Shown here: one piece after another, positions 22,600-33,971 of the stretch
Layout of the letters: the number at the start of each line of letters is the position of its first letter
Numbering within the stretch: the first letter of the stretch is position 1
Source: Diploptera punctata
Taxonomy: Eukaryota > Arthropoda > Insecta > Blattodea > Blaberidae
DNA: 64,000 nucleotides
Assembly (NCBI GenBank): GCA_030220185.1
Contig: JASPKZ010004957.1
Location: forward strand, 1 to 64,000
Reading direction: 5' to 3'
Position numbers and translations under genes: made by a program
Notes under the pieces: model-generated
The model's database searches: none
Told to the model about the DNA's origin: nothing
The model's input: the letters and a program-made list of their open reading frames with translations, nothing else

Positions 22600-24085
22600 T
22601 GAAATTAAAATCCTAACACCAACATCAGGATATCATAAATCAGACAAAAACATAACACAGAATTAATACAGCAACTGAAAGTAGAGGAAATAAACACAAT
22701 AGTGAAATACAGATCAGATTTTTAGTATAAGACAGATTTTAGAAAAGAAATGGGAATATAACGGTACTGTACATCAACTATATGTAGACTTCAAAAAAGC
22801 ATATGATTCAATTAAGAGAGAGAAGTTATATAGTATCCTGCTGGAGTTCGGAATTCCTAAAAAGTTAGACTTATACGAATGTGTCTAAATGGCTCAAAGA
22901 GTAGTGCGTGTAGGCAAACAGTTTTCAGACAGTTTTGAAATCCAGAATGGGTTGAAGCAAGGAGATGCACTATCTCCTCTACTATTTAATTTTGTACTAG
23001 AGCATGCCATTAACTATTTAGAGAATGAGGAAGGCTTACAACTGAATGGTATTAATAAGCTGTTAGTTTATGCTGATGATGTAGTACTACTGGCCGATAG
23101 CGAGGAGATACTAAAGGCCAACACGCACACCCTATTGAGTAACACTAAGAAATTGGGGACTGGAATAAATATCAGTAAAACTAAATATATGGTCACAAGT
23201 AGAAATTCAGTATATAATGGAAATGGACAGCTAATGACAAATGAGGGAAATTTTGAGGAAGTGGCTGAATTCAAATACCTAGGAACAATAATCACAAATA
23301 GGAATGAGACGCACAAAGAAACTAAACATAGGCTCAATTCTGGAAATGCATGCTATTATGCATTGCAGAGACTTTTGATGTCCCAACTCCTTTCAAAAAA
23401 CGTTAAGCTGAAAATATATAAAACTATTATTCTACCAGTTATATTATATGGGTGCGAAACATGGACTCTTACTTTAAGGGAGGAAAGGAGATTACGAGTA
23501 TTTGAGAATAAAATTCTTAGCAAAATTTTTGGACCAAAGAGAGATGAACAGACAGGTGAATGGAGAAGACTACATAACAATGAACTACATGGTCTTTATA
23601 GGAAGCCAGATATAATAAGAACAGTTAAGTCTCGTAGACTGCGATGGGCAGGACATGTTGCACGTATGGGGAATGGGAGACTTGCATGGAAGCTTCTTGT
23701 TAGAAATCCAGAGGGAAAACGCCCAGTTGGTAGACCAAGAATGAGGTGGGAGAACAACATTAACTATGATTTGAGGGAAGTATATTACACAGGGAATGAT
23801 TGGAAAGCATTAGCTCAGGATAGGGGCATATGGAGAGCTTATGTCCGCGCGGCCATGAACCTACGGGTTCGATAGTGCCAGTGAGTAAGTAAGTAAGTGA
23901 AATACAGAACGAACTGGAAAGAACACTTAGCAAGGATGACTGAGAATAGAATATCAAAAGCAGCATATAACTATTCACCACGAGGAACAAGAAGCATGGG
24001 AAGACCAAAAGAAAAGGTGGAAACGGCAGCAATTTGAAGCTGGAACCGGCTAGTAAAAACGCCTAAACCGTGAAGAAGAAGAAGA
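22600..24085 (+). mobile_element. LINE C relic, host of a LINE A insertion
   Basis: 22660-22713 encodes IQQLKVEEINTIVKYR. After the LINE A insertion the frame resumes (23896 onward) as TNWKEHLARMTENRISK, then PRGTRSMGRPK. The element ends in a GAAGAA tail at 24073-24085. The upstream boundary is uncertain. Confidence 0.7.
22714..23895 (+). mobile_element. LINE A, best-preserved copy, with 13-bp target duplication
   Basis: 5'-truncated within the reverse transcriptase. A stop near 22886 follows DFKKAYDSIKREKLY (motif A). The long frame 22889-23875 (328 codons) then holds GLKQGDALSPLLFNF (motif B, residues 21-35), YADD (61-64), FKYLGTIITN, YGCETWTL and LRWAGHVARM, and ends YVRAAMNLRVR. The 3' end is TGCCAGTGAGTAAGTAAGT. 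AGTGAAATACAGA is duplicated at 22701-22713 and 23896-23908. The C-terminal layout resembles RTE-like insect LINEs, but clade placement is inference. Confidence 0.95.
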
Positions 24086-24099
24086 ACTTTGCGAACATA

Positions 24100-24435
24100 T
24101 TATTCTTCTTCAATTAGGGATTAGCATCTTAAGCCTGTTCTAGCTTCACACATTCTCCAACCAACGTTTCCGTCGTCTTCCTAAATCTCTCCTTCCTTCA
24201 TGTTCATAATCAAGAATTCTTCTAGAAATACAACTGTAGCTCGTTCTTCCTCTGTGTTCAGTCCATTGATCTCTATAATGATGAACCCTTTCCTCTAATG
24301 ATATTACATTTAATTAGTTTCTTATATCCTCTTTTTTAAATTTATCTAACCTAGTACAAACTTTTACTGATATCATAAACCTCATTTCTGTAGCCTGTAA
24401 TTTGTTAATGTAATTTCGTGTCATGGTCTAAGTAC
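24100..24435 (-). mobile_element. LINE J relic
   Basis: The minus strand reads QATEMRFMISVKVCTRLDKF, KKEDIRN, then RRDLGRRRKRW: the TAEMRFLR...TRLDRIRNEDIR and GRPRKRW blocks of a LINE C-terminus. It stands tail to tail with the LINE C end at 24085. Confidence 0.65.
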
Positions 24436-24444
24436 CTTGCGAAC

Positions 24445-24665
24445 ATAATTTATTCAAGAAGAATTAAATATAGAATCAATTACATCTATAGTTCAAAAAT
24501 ATAAAACAAACTGGAGAGATCACATCCAACGATTGCCAGACTCGAGGAGAGGAGCTGCTCTACATAATAACCCAAAAGGATAAAGAAATATAGGACGACT
24601 ATTGAAGACGGCGTGAACAACTAGTTTGAGACAGAACAGACCAGATGGCCTAATCCTTGATGCCG
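24445..24665 (+). mobile_element. LINE K relic, C-terminus
   Basis: EELNIESITSIVQKYKTNWR, DHIQRLPDS and NPKG-RNIGRLL follow the usual C-terminal order. It ends in a GAT-rich tail near 24661-24675. Stops are present. Confidence 0.6.
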
Positions 24666-25687
24666 ATGATGATGACATTATTTTAAAAAATCCCTCAAGA
24701 TATCCATACAGATTGTTGATGAGTCTAGTAAATATGTCGAATTCATTTACAATTTTCCTTGAAGACTATATTTTGTGAAAACTTTATCAGATTTTTGTAA
24801 GAGTAGATATTGCTCTTTCACGTTTACTTTGATATCCTTGAAACGTTGAATCAGAGTTGTCCACGACTATAACATAGCGTATGCAGGTAAACTATACCTT
24901 TGTCTAGGGTCTGACCTTGAGATTTGTTAATTGTAAAGAAGAACAAATACGACTGGAAATTATCTTCGATTAAGAATAAAATGGATATCTGGATTTTGGG
25001 AACCAAATGTCGAAGTTTTGCTCCTTCTCAAGGGTTTGAGCAGCAAGTTAACGGTACATAATTACGTCTAAAAATGTTTTATCATAATATTTATGGTTTT
25101 CATTAATATATTTCCGAATTTTGGATATATATATATATATATATATATATTTCAAGCTTAAGGAATCTCTGTAGTAAGTTTCATACTTCTATGTCATCGG
25201 AAAGTACGAAAAGCTCCGGAATTTCTCTGTTTTGCGGACACCGATGTCGAGAATTTTATACTCGTACAAATATAATTTTTGTTTTCTATTTAACGCTTTC
25301 TTCCCTACTGGAGAAGTTCAATGGCAAAACCCAGAAGCAAAAAAATTGATATGCACGCCTCCAGTGATTAAGATTTTTGTAGTAATGACAGTAATAGTAG
25401 TAGTAGTAGTAGTAGTAATAATATTTTATTTGACAGAGTTTTTAAACACCTGCTATATGGGGTTTATGGTTGTACTTTCCTTCTGAAGGAAGTCAGACTA
25501 GGATTTTTACGTTTTGGAACATGAAAATATAAAGAACATACAGTAGACATAAGACGAATATTAATTACAGAAAAAAATGTCGTAGAATTTATAAACGAAT
25601 GAAGATTATAACGCCAAGGTAAAATAATGAGAATAGATAATATAAAAATATTAAAGGAAATAGGAAGGAAGAAATATGAGAGCAATA
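24666..25687. other. Unassigned stretch with TA and GTA microsatellites
   Basis: (TA)n at about 25124-25151 and (GTA)n at about 25395-25418. No coding evidence is found. The frame at 25627 lies in the target of the next SINE. Confidence 0.4.
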
Positions 25688-25697
25688 CCACAAGGAA

Positions 25698-26092
25698 GTC
25701 GGCCGCCGCGCCGTGGGCTAATGGTTATTTCCTTCCCTCTGTTCCCGATGGTCGCAGGTTCAAATACGGCCGGGGTCGACGGATTCCTTTAGGATGGAAA
25801 AATCCAAGAAGCAAGTCCTCCGGGAGGGACTTTTAGCCATGGGTCCCAAGTCTGAAGGTAAAATATCCTTAAGCCTGAATAAAGATGCCTCTAAGCAAAT
25901 TTTACTGACCTCGTCATCCTAGTAATAACTTACTTTGCTGCTAGATGTCCAATTGGGTCGGTATGTTGACCGCATAACATTCATAACATCTGTGGGAAAA
26001 TAAGCGTGACTAAATTAACTTGGTCTAGTAACACCTAACAAAGGAGATGCTAAGGTCCAACATTGGGCTGCTACGCCGTTGTAGATAGAATT
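25698..26092 (+). mobile_element. SINE-C with 10-bp target duplication
   Basis: The head CGCCGTGGGCTAATGGTTAT and B box GGTTCAAATAC are followed by the family body (TCCTCCGGGAGGGACTTTTA). CCACAAGGAA is repeated at 25688-25697 and 26093-26102. It is diverged from the copy at 7427-7839. Confidence 0.88.
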
Positions 26093-26370
26093 CCACAAGG
26101 AAACTGGATGGAAGGAGTGAGTGAGACAAAAATATAAAATTGGAAGGACTACAAGCTATACTTGCGTTGAAAAGGGGGAAAAACGAGAAAGATGACTAAC
26201 ATTATATACACTTTGGGTCAGAAATACTACAACATTGTTAGGAAGACTTAATAAAAAGAAGGAAATCTCCACATTTGAAGCAGCGAATCTTGGATCCAGA
26301 CACAATCGTGGTACCTACTAAATCATTGGTAGATTGTTAATATTTCATTTAAAGACCTATGTTATCGGTC

Positions 26371-26600
26371 CTAGTGGGATAGTGGTTACTATGCTCACCT
26401 CTGGTATCAAGGTTCGCGCTTTCAAACCTGGCCAAGGTCAATGGATTTTCAAGAAGTAAAAAATCACATTAATTCGGAAGAGAAGTAAAGTCGTAGGTCT
26501 CGTATTTTAGTTTTAAGTAAAAGGACCTGAGACAAGAGGTCTCAGAACAGAAGTTTTCAGCACTTTCAGGTCCATATTTTAAATTCGACGCTAACGACCT
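26371..26600 (+). mobile_element. SINE-C-like relic
   Basis: CTAGTGGGATAGTGGTTACT, then GGTTCGCGCTTTCAAACC and TGGATTTTC follow the SINE-C order, but the downstream body diverges. Boundaries are approximate. Confidence 0.5.
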
Positions 26601-27158
26601 ACCTGTTAAAGAGCGTAATTTATTCAAATACTAGCTAACTAACTAATTTAAAGTCTTATTCAGCATCTCAGGTCATAAGAACTGAGTTTGTAAGAGATGA
26701 CAAATTTTCTTCAGAGGTCTCTTCTTTCACGCTTAAGTTGCATTACGTTACATACAGTAGGTGCAAGACACGAATCTCATGGCTTCGTGTACCTTCCCTG
26801 GGAAACCATCGGGGAATCTTAGTCCAACTCATCCACCCGAATTCAAATCCAGATACAACCATGGTCACTAGACAGAGAACTGACATATTTTTAATTGTTT
26901 TACACAATAATTTAGTTGAACAGGGCTGGATATTTACTATAATCTGCCTTTCCATCTTAGTAATTTTCATATTCATAGAACCTATAGAACTTATAGATTA
27001 TATGGCTAAAAAAAGGGAATGCTAATGTACATAAATGGTGTGACTGTTTTTATATTTTCTCTTCAATGCGTTTCATCTTGGATAAGGTATTAGGAAATCA
27101 AAATGGCATTGAAGCTTAATAAGGGGCCCCTAGCGGGAATAGAAGTCATCCATTACAA

Positions 27159-27161
<3 letters not shown>
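26601..27161. other. No feature recognised
   Basis: Two overlapping opposite-strand frames near 26738-27025 have no domain. I do not call a gene. Confidence 0.3.
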
Positions 27162-27197
<36 letters not shown>

Positions 27198-27440
27198 TTT
27201 TTATATACAGTTTACACATCTTTCTGTGCCTAAAGTTTTATTTTTCTTCTCCACTCGTCTCTCTCCATCCAATCCATGTCCTGCAGTCCTCTTGCTCTCA
27301 TTCCAGTTCTTATTTCCTGCATCCACGAGTTTCGAGGTCTTCCTCTCCTGCTTCTTCCAGGTGGACACCATTCCAATGTTTTCCTGGGTAATCTTTCTTC
27401 TTGCATTCGTCGTACGTGCCCATACCAATTTAATTGCTTA
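27162..27440 (-). mobile_element. LINE D, C-terminal end with AAT tail
   Basis: A minus-strand frame from about 27440 reads YGHVRRMQEERLPRKTLEW, then PPGRSRRGRPRNSWMQEI and DMDWMERDEWRRKI, an intact LINE D C-terminus. The 3' end runs into (AAT)n at 27162-27196. This is the best-preserved end of the family in the window. Confidence 0.8.
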
Positions 27441-27444
27441 TACC

Positions 27445-27722
27445 CGCCAAAGCCTGTCCCAAGCCAGGTTAGAAAAGGGTGAGGGGGAGGAGTAACAACC
27501 TCGTTAAAAACCAGGGTTCAGTACGCCCGGCTGACAGTACCCTGTGAGGGCCCCTTATCTAGGGTACAGTTACTGCTGCCTTGCAGTTCGTCATTGGTTT
27601 GACAAAGGCTAGAGAAATAAAACCTTGACCAAAAATTACCTGGTCCTCCAGGTTGGGGGTTGATGCATCAGGCCAGCTCCCTGTTCGTCACAAAACACAC
27701 AACAATGCTAAAAAGCCTAAAG
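27445..27722 (+). mobile_element. Probable LINE 5' untranslated fragment
   Basis: A GC-richer segment with GTACGCCCGGCTGACAGTAC, GTGAGGGCCCC and CTGGTCCTCCAGGTTGGGGG. I recall similar sequence at the 5' end of cockroach LINEs, so this is an untranslated leader by recollection, not by a match within the window. It abuts LINE D head to head. Confidence 0.4.
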
Positions 27723-27753
<31 letters not shown>

Positions 27754-28452
27754 CGGTCTTAAAGCCTAGTCTACCACTCAACCAGGCTGGGCGGAGAAAA
27801 AAAACTGAAATTATTCTTCCATCTAACTTCCAAGAAAACACCATTATTACATGGTGGAGCTCTCCCGGACTATTGACATTTACATTTTACTTTGATTTAC
27901 TCTAGATTTAACGAATGATATAAAATCAACGAGGTAGAAAAATTAGAAAATTACTATTAATGACTTAACATAAATTTTGTTCTGGAGAAAAATGACTTAT
28001 TTAACAACACTTAATTGTGTAAGTGTGACTTAAAAGGGTCAAGTGTGCTGCAACCTCTGATATCTTCAGGGAGGAAATTCTAGGAGTGGGCAGAGGCTAC
28101 TGTAAAAGAAGTAGAATAAGAGGAAGTACTGTAGAAAGAGATTGTTAGCAGATTGTTATCTTGTGATCTAGTGTGAATATTGTGGTAAGAAGATAACTTC
28201 TCAAATATGGATGCCAATTAAATAGGAAAGTAGGAAAAATCCGAAGCTTCAAAAAAGTGAAAGACGGTGTAATTTACGTCTGTCACTAAGATGAAGCCAA
28301 GAGAGATTATTGTAATGTTCGGAAATATCATAACGGCGGATGTTGCAAATGAAACGAACACATGCAGTATGAACACGCTGCAGTCTCTTTGACATTGGCT
28401 GACTGACTGTCCAGCGTGCTACATATTGTAGTCTAGCAGGCTTTCTTGGCAA
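27723..28452 (-). mobile_element. LINE L (CR1/Jockey-like) 3' part
   Basis: The minus frame 28249-28452 encodes LQRVHTACVRFICNIRRYD and LSWLHLSDRRKLHRLSLF, typical of the end of a CR1/Jockey-group reverse transcriptase. Downstream frames continue with RSYLLTTIFTLDHKITI. The 3' signature CTGGTTGAGTGGTAGAC lies in reverse at 27767-27788, followed by ATT units. A foreign stretch is present near 27790-27875. Broken by stops. Confidence 0.75.
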
Positions 28453-29336
28453 CTAATTCCTATGTGGCTATCAAGACGGGGTAGGGGATATTTAACACTA
28501 GCTACATGACGGCAAGATGTGTTCGCCGAAGGTGTCGATAATTGGGATTAAAATGTGGACATTGTTACACTAGAATAGGCCACCAGAACTGCACTACGGC
28601 AAACCGAGAGTAAAAGCCAAAGAGTGCAGAATGAGCCTCGCTATTCAAGTCAATTTAGGTCATTATATACGTCACAATAATCGAAATGTGGTAACACAAC
28701 ATTCTGCAAAAAAGGTTTGAACCAAGGAAGATTTTCAAGAAACTATCTGCTTAAAGTTAGGGATACAGATCAACTCCTCATCTCAGTTACTTCTTCTGTA
28801 TTGTAGGCCTATTGCCGCTTAGGGTCTTTGCCGTTCCAAATATTTCAGATGGTTTATTAAGGAACCAATATGGTCCCTGCAAAAATTTGACTTCCATTAT
28901 TCATATTTTCTTCTGCCTACCTTAGAATTTTCGTTATAGATGTTTGTCAATGACTTTATTATATGTCTGCAATATACATTGTTTATTCCAAGCCTGATTT
29001 AGGTATATTTCACGAGGTAAAACATTTTTTAAATATTTTGTATTTTATCCACTAGTCACGAAAAATTCTCATTTACTTTCAAAACATAATATCTCGTATG
29101 TCTTCATCAATCACTGACAGAATTTTCATGCAGTCGCTTGGCTGTGGACTTGAAACAGTGTGACTAGTAATTCATTCTTTAGAAATAAAATCTTATAAAC
29201 TGTTTTACAAATGTACTACTCCCAATTTTAGTTGTTAAAAGTTCGACTCTTAAAGGGATGTTTAGCATTTGAAAGTTACATAGTACGGCACTTCTAAATT
29301 TATATACGAATGTCATATATTTCCTAACTAATTAAC
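28453..29336. other. No feature recognised
   Basis: No repeat recognised beyond the LINE L edge, and no supported gene. Confidence 0.35.
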
Positions 29337-29750
29337 TTTCTCACTGATACTATCGAACCCGTTAGTTCATAGCCGCGCGAACATAAGCTTTCCATACATC
29401 CCTATCCTAACTATTTATTATTCTTCGTGGGATTTAATGTTTTTCTTTTATTATTTAGTGAACACATTTAATTAGTTGAAAGAATGACAAGTTAAAATAG
29501 GTAATATTTTCCACCCATCCCCTGTTTAATATAGTTCCCTCAAATCGTGGTTAATGCTATTCTTCCACCTCATTTTTTTGCCTAGCTACTGGATGCTTTC
29601 CCTATGATTTTCCTTCAAGGAGTTTCCAAGCGGTTCTTACATTCCCCATTCGTGCCAGATACCCTGTCCATCACAGCCTACGAGACTTAACTATTCTTAT
29701 TACATCTGACTTCCAATACACATCACGAATCTCGCTGTTATGTAGTCTTC
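29337..29750 (-). mobile_element. LINE A relic, 3' end
   Basis: The inverted LINE A terminus (ACTATCGAACCCGTTAGTTC, CGCGCGAACATAAGCTTTCC) is followed by the coding region for GHxARM and GEWRRL-like blocks. An unrelated AT-rich insert of about 90 bp lies at 29423-29510. There are many stops. Confidence 0.7.
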
Positions 29751-29811
29751 AGAAATGAATATGTTGGAAAACAATATGAAATTCAACCAATAAAATGAAT
29801 GGATGTTAAGA

Positions 29812-29990
29812 AAGAAGCAGGAATGGAATAACTATGCCTCAAGAATGAGTAATAACACGCTATCAAAAGTTGTACAAGGAATAATCTAACTAGCAGAAGA
29901 TCCCCAGGAAGACAATAACAAAAATGGAAAAAAGTTGCTTCTAACAGCTGTATGCCTAGGATAGAGAGAGAAGATAAGTACTTGTGCACA
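29812..29990 (+). mobile_element. LINE relic, C-terminal fragment
   Basis: KQEWNNYASRMSNNTLSKVV and a decayed basic block follow the usual order of LINE C-termini. Short and low certainty. Confidence 0.4.
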
Positions 29991-30369
29991 AAGAGGAATG
30001 TAGGATAAGTGTATGTGTTGTATGAGAGAATGAATGTAAAATAATACACCCACTACATAATGAAACCATTCCAATAAAAATAGTGTATTCTGTATTTAAA
30101 TGTACAAAAAGGAGAATCTTAAACACAATTATATGTTAAATCAACCATTTATTTTATTTATCTTATACAGGAAAACTATTTCCTATTTGTTTATAAGTTT
30201 GGATTGGGATATCAACCTGAAATTTTGTTAAAAATGTCTAAATAATATCAGTTAATCCTACTCACCAAGAAAAATTTATTCACAATAATATAAAAATAAT
30301 CCAAATAATGAGTAATTAATGCATTCAAATGACTGTGCATTAAATAACAGCCTTTCAATTTATAATACT
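29991..30369. other. No feature recognised
   Basis: AT-rich sequence. Confidence 0.35.
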
Positions 30370-30381
30370 TTATACTTATAT

Positions 30382-30702
30382 AGGAGTAGCGTACTGCCTT
30401 GTCACGTAGCGGGCCCGGGTTCGATCCCCGGTCCGGGCAGTTTTTCTGGGTGAGGTTTTTATCGGGATTTTTCCTCACCTGTAAAACAAATGTCAGGAAA
30501 ACTTTAAGGCCCAAACGGTCCCCGAAATCATATGGCCACCATCATCAACACCCTTATCATTATCATCATCATCCTCCTTCACAGGTGTGGAGAGCAACGG
30601 GAAGCTACCACACCTACACAATTCCCTAGTAAAGCTGCAAGCATAGCATGAAAATGCTATGATTGCAGTGAAGGACCTGCCTTCGGGCAGAATTACTAAG
30701 AA
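30382..30702 (+). mobile_element. SINE-A, tail-1, 5'-truncated, first of a tandem pair
   Basis: It begins at AGGAGTAGCGTACTGCC, lacking the first ~20 bases of the head, and ends at GGGCAGAATTACTA. TTATACTTATAT is repeated exactly at 30370-30381 and 30703-30714. The B box GGTTCGATCCC is intact. The second copy begins immediately after the right-hand duplication. Confidence 0.92.
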
Positions 30703-30714
30703 TTATACTTATAT

Positions 30715-31033
30715 CGGGGTAGCGTGCTGCCTTGTCACACAGCGGGCCCGGGTTCGATTCCTGGTCGGGACAGGCTCCTGGGTGATTTTTTTCGAGGTTT
30801 TCCTCACCTGTAAGACAAATGTCAGGAACTTTAGGGCCCATCGGTCCCCGAAAATCATCCGGCCATCATCATCATCCTTATCATTATCATCATCATCCTT
30901 CATCGGTGTGGAAAACAACGGGAAGCTACCACACCTATAATTCCCTAGTAAAGCTGCAAATCATAGTATGAAAATAGTATGATTGCAGTGAAAGACCTGC
31001 TCTCGGACAGAATTACTATGGATGGATGGATAT
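30715..31033 (+). mobile_element. SINE-A, tail-1, second of a tandem pair
   Basis: It is truncated at nearly the same head position (CGGGGTAGCGTGCTGCC) and ends in (GGAT)n then (TA)n. Its 3' end GATTGCAGTGAAAGACCTGC is the closest match to the LINE H end at 19784-19803. No separate right-hand duplication is visible. Confidence 0.9.
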
Positions 31034-31225
31034 ATATATCCAATAATTATTTGAACTAGAGTAATTTTATACATGCTATTGTGAGATGAGAATAAGAAAC
31101 TAGAACTCATTGCAGATTCAAAATGTAATTGATTTAATACGACTGGATTTTTATGTCAAGTTGTCAACTTTTTTAATTACAAATGTAGTTGCAATTGTGT
31201 AATATATATATATATATATATATAT

Positions 31226-31526
31226 CCATAGTAATTCTGTCCTTCAGTGCAATCATAGCATTTTCATGCTATGCTTGCAGCATTACTAGGGAATTGTAAG
31301 TGTGGTAGTTTCCCGTTGATTTCCACACCTGTGAAGGATGAAGATGGTGATGGTGGCCATATGGTTTCTGAGACCGTTTGGGCCTTAAAGTTTTCCTGAC
31401 ATTTCTCTTACAGGTGAGGAAAAAACCCGATAAAAACCTCACCCAGAAAAACTGCCCCGACCGGGGATCGAACCCGGGCCCAGTGCGTGACAAGGCTGCA
31501 CGCTTCCTCAAGACCAAAGCGGTGGA
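31226..31526 (-). mobile_element. SINE-A, tail-1, in a TA repeat
   Basis: Inverted head at the right (GGGGATCGAACCC), tail at the left. TA runs flank both sides (31202-31225 and 31532-31545), so the target was a TA microsatellite. One of the two 3' hairpins is reduced. Confidence 0.9.
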
Positions 31527-31602
31527 CTTACAATATATATATATATGGTAGATGGATTTTCATGTTTGATCTCACTATCATTTTACACTAAATATGATTT
31601 AA

Positions 31603-31977
31603 CCCTTAAATTGGCGAAACGATAATTTCTCGTGACATTTATTAAAATCAATATTTTTAAACATTCATTATTATCACAATTGAGGTTATGTTTTAACATT
31701 TTTTTAAATAATAATATAAGTACCTTTTTTATCCGTCTTCCTTAATTATAATTAACTGCGGAAGATACTTATTTTATTATATAAAAATTAAGTTATTTAA
31801 ATATTCCTGACCGCAGTTAAAACAAAATTTGTAAAACTCTTAACTTAGTATTGCACATCATTGTATAATTTGATACGAATTTAAGTAATTTCTACTCCTT
31901 TGTTTTTCTATTGCATTAAAACAATATTAAATAAATGAAATCAATGTATCTTACATGAGACATTGCAAATTTAAGGG
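31603..31977. mobile_element. TTAA-flanked MITE (piggyBac-like ends), copy 1
   Basis: TTAA duplications lie at 31599-31602 and 31978-31981. The left end begins CCCTTAAATTGGC and the right end, read inward, CCCTTAAATTTGC. Length 375 bp, without an open frame. TTAA target sites and CCY-type inverted ends are hallmarks of piggyBac-group transposons, so this is most likely a non-autonomous relative. A shorter relative is at 48288-48509. Confidence 0.75.
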
Positions 31978-31981
31978 TTAA

Positions 31982-32479
31982 TGTTGGTTTTCATCTTCTC
32001 TGATATAATTTTTAGAACTAACATGATGGAAAGCAGTGGAGTAGGTTGCGGTCCCTTTTCTTAAGGCGAGTTAACACAAATAATACATTTTAATATAATT
32101 ACCGGCCCTTCAAGTCATATCGAGGTCAAGTCCTTTATTCAATTAACTTCCGAGAGACAGTGAACGTTTCCTGTGACACCGTGCAGCTCACATCTGGCTA
32201 GTAACAGCTATAAGTGTCAATGGCGGCTTTATAAATAAACACAATTGTACATACATAAACATTTCAATTATTTTATTTTCTAGATGTTTGTGTTAAATTT
32301 ATAAATGGATATAATCTCCAGTAATATATTTTGAAACGACCACAAATATTATGCCTATTATTGATTCTCAAAATTTTATAATTAACCTTATTTCACTTGA
32401 AGTATACTAGGATTACACTCACAAAATCCATATTACAAATCATTTGAGGTAAATATTCACAAAGTCAAATATTAAAACA
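31982..32479. other. No feature recognised
   Basis: No repeat or gene supported. Confidence 0.35.
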
Positions 32480-32493
32480 AGTACCTGGCAGGT

Positions 32494-33340
32494 ATTAATA
32501 AGCTGATAGTTTATGCTGATGATGTAGTACTATTGGCCGATAGCGAGGAGATACTAAAGACCAACACGCACACACTACTGAGTAACACAGAGAAATTGGG
32601 ACTGGAAGTAAATATCAATAAAATTAAATATTCGAGTATGGTCACACATAAAAATACATTATATAATGGAAATGGACAGCTGATGGATGACAAATGAGGG
32701 AGATTTTGAGGAAGTGGCTGAATTCAAATACCTAGGAACAATAATCACAAACAGGAATGAGATGCACAAAGAAATTAAACATAGGCTCAATTCTGGAAAT
32801 GCATTTTATTATGCATTACAGAGACTCTTGACTTCCCAACTCCTTTCAAAAAACGTTAAACTGAAAATATATAAAACTATTATTCTACCAGTTATATTAT
32901 ATGGATGTGAAACATGGTCTCTTACGGAGATTTACGAGTATATGAGAACAAAGTTCTTAGGAACATTTTTGGACCAAAGAGAGATGAAGAGACAGGTGAA
33001 TGGAGAAGACTACATAACAGTGAATTACATGGTCTTTATAGGAAGCCAGATAAAATGAGAACAGTTAAGTCTCGGTAGAATGCGATGGGCAGGTCATGTT
33101 TCACGAAAGGGCAATGAAAGACGTGAATGGAAGATTCTTGTAGGAAAACCAGAGGGAAAACGCCCAGGTGGTAGACCAATAATGAGGTGGGAGAATAACA
33201 TTAACTATGATTTGAGGGAAATGGATTATACAGGGGATGATTGGAAAACATTGGCTCAGGATAGGGATATCTGGAGAGCTTATGTCCGCGCGGCCATGAA
33301 CTTACGGGTTCGATAGTGCCAGTGAGTTAGTTAGTTAGTT
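32494..33340 (+). mobile_element. LINE A, 5'-truncated, with 14-bp target duplication
   Basis: It starts just before LIVYADDVVLL and ends NLRVR then GTGCCAGTGAGTTAGTTAGT. AGTACCTGGCAGGT is repeated at 32480-32493 and 33341-33354. Frames break near 32690, after YGCETWSL (32940) and near 33075, so it is dead. The tail is (TTAG)n rather than the (AAGT)n of other copies. Confidence 0.95.
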
Positions 33341-33346
33341 AGTACC

Positions 33347-33560
33347 TGGCAGGTGCCGTCGTCCTCAACTAGGTTATTATTTTAAACATTTTTAGAACTG
33401 TAAGCCTTTTGGAAACCGAGTAGCTACCGACGATGCTGGATGCCCGTTAATGTCAAAAGGTCCCAAAACAACAACAGTTAGTAGCGCAAATCCTTTTGCT
33501 GAAGATGGAATCAGTTTCTGAAAGGCCTACAGTTCTTTAAAGTTAAAAGGGTTAAACTCC
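33347..33560. mobile_element. Penelope-related inverted termini
   Basis: The left piece (33347-33409, read on the minus strand) and the right piece (33496-33560) both carry the end of a hammerhead-like motif followed by ACAGTTCT and an A/T stretch. The left one also has GTTGAGGACGACG. They face each other across about 85 bp. The LINE A above is inserted just next to it. Confidence 0.6.
33496..33532 (+). ncRNA. Hammerhead-like ribozyme motif
   Basis: TTG, core CTGAAGA (33499-33505), U, stem II GGAA-TCAG-TTTC (33507-33518), U, GAAA (33520-33523), GGCC, U-A, then CAG pairing back to TTG. The core is intact, stem I is short (three pairs) and stem III is again the palindrome AGGCCT. Confidence 0.6.
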
Positions 33561-33971
33561 ATACTAAACATAATACAATTTACTATTACAAAATTAATTT
33601 GCAATATTTGAAAAAAATGGGCAATGAACATGTGAAAAGAATTTACACAACATTATTATACCGGTAATTATTTTTTAATAAACGTTTTTTCGTCCATTTA
33701 TCCATTGTAAAATAAAACCAAATGAGCTAACTCAGGAGATTTCAGCTATGGAAAAGAGATATCAACGCAAATGGAATCGTAATATGCTGGCCGATCATTG
33801 TTGGACCATCAAGAGGGATGCTCTACAGGCGAAATATAGCAGAAAATTCTTACTTTCTAGGTGAGTCCGAATGCTCGAATATTGTGTAGTTACGAATGTA
33901 GAAAACATTAAAGTGTTTGAAATTATAGATTTCTGTCTCTCGGAAACCTTGCGTGATGGAGAAAAACGGAA
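33561..33971. other. No feature recognised
   Basis: AT-rich sequence between the Penelope-related piece and the LINE B tail. Confidence 0.35.
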
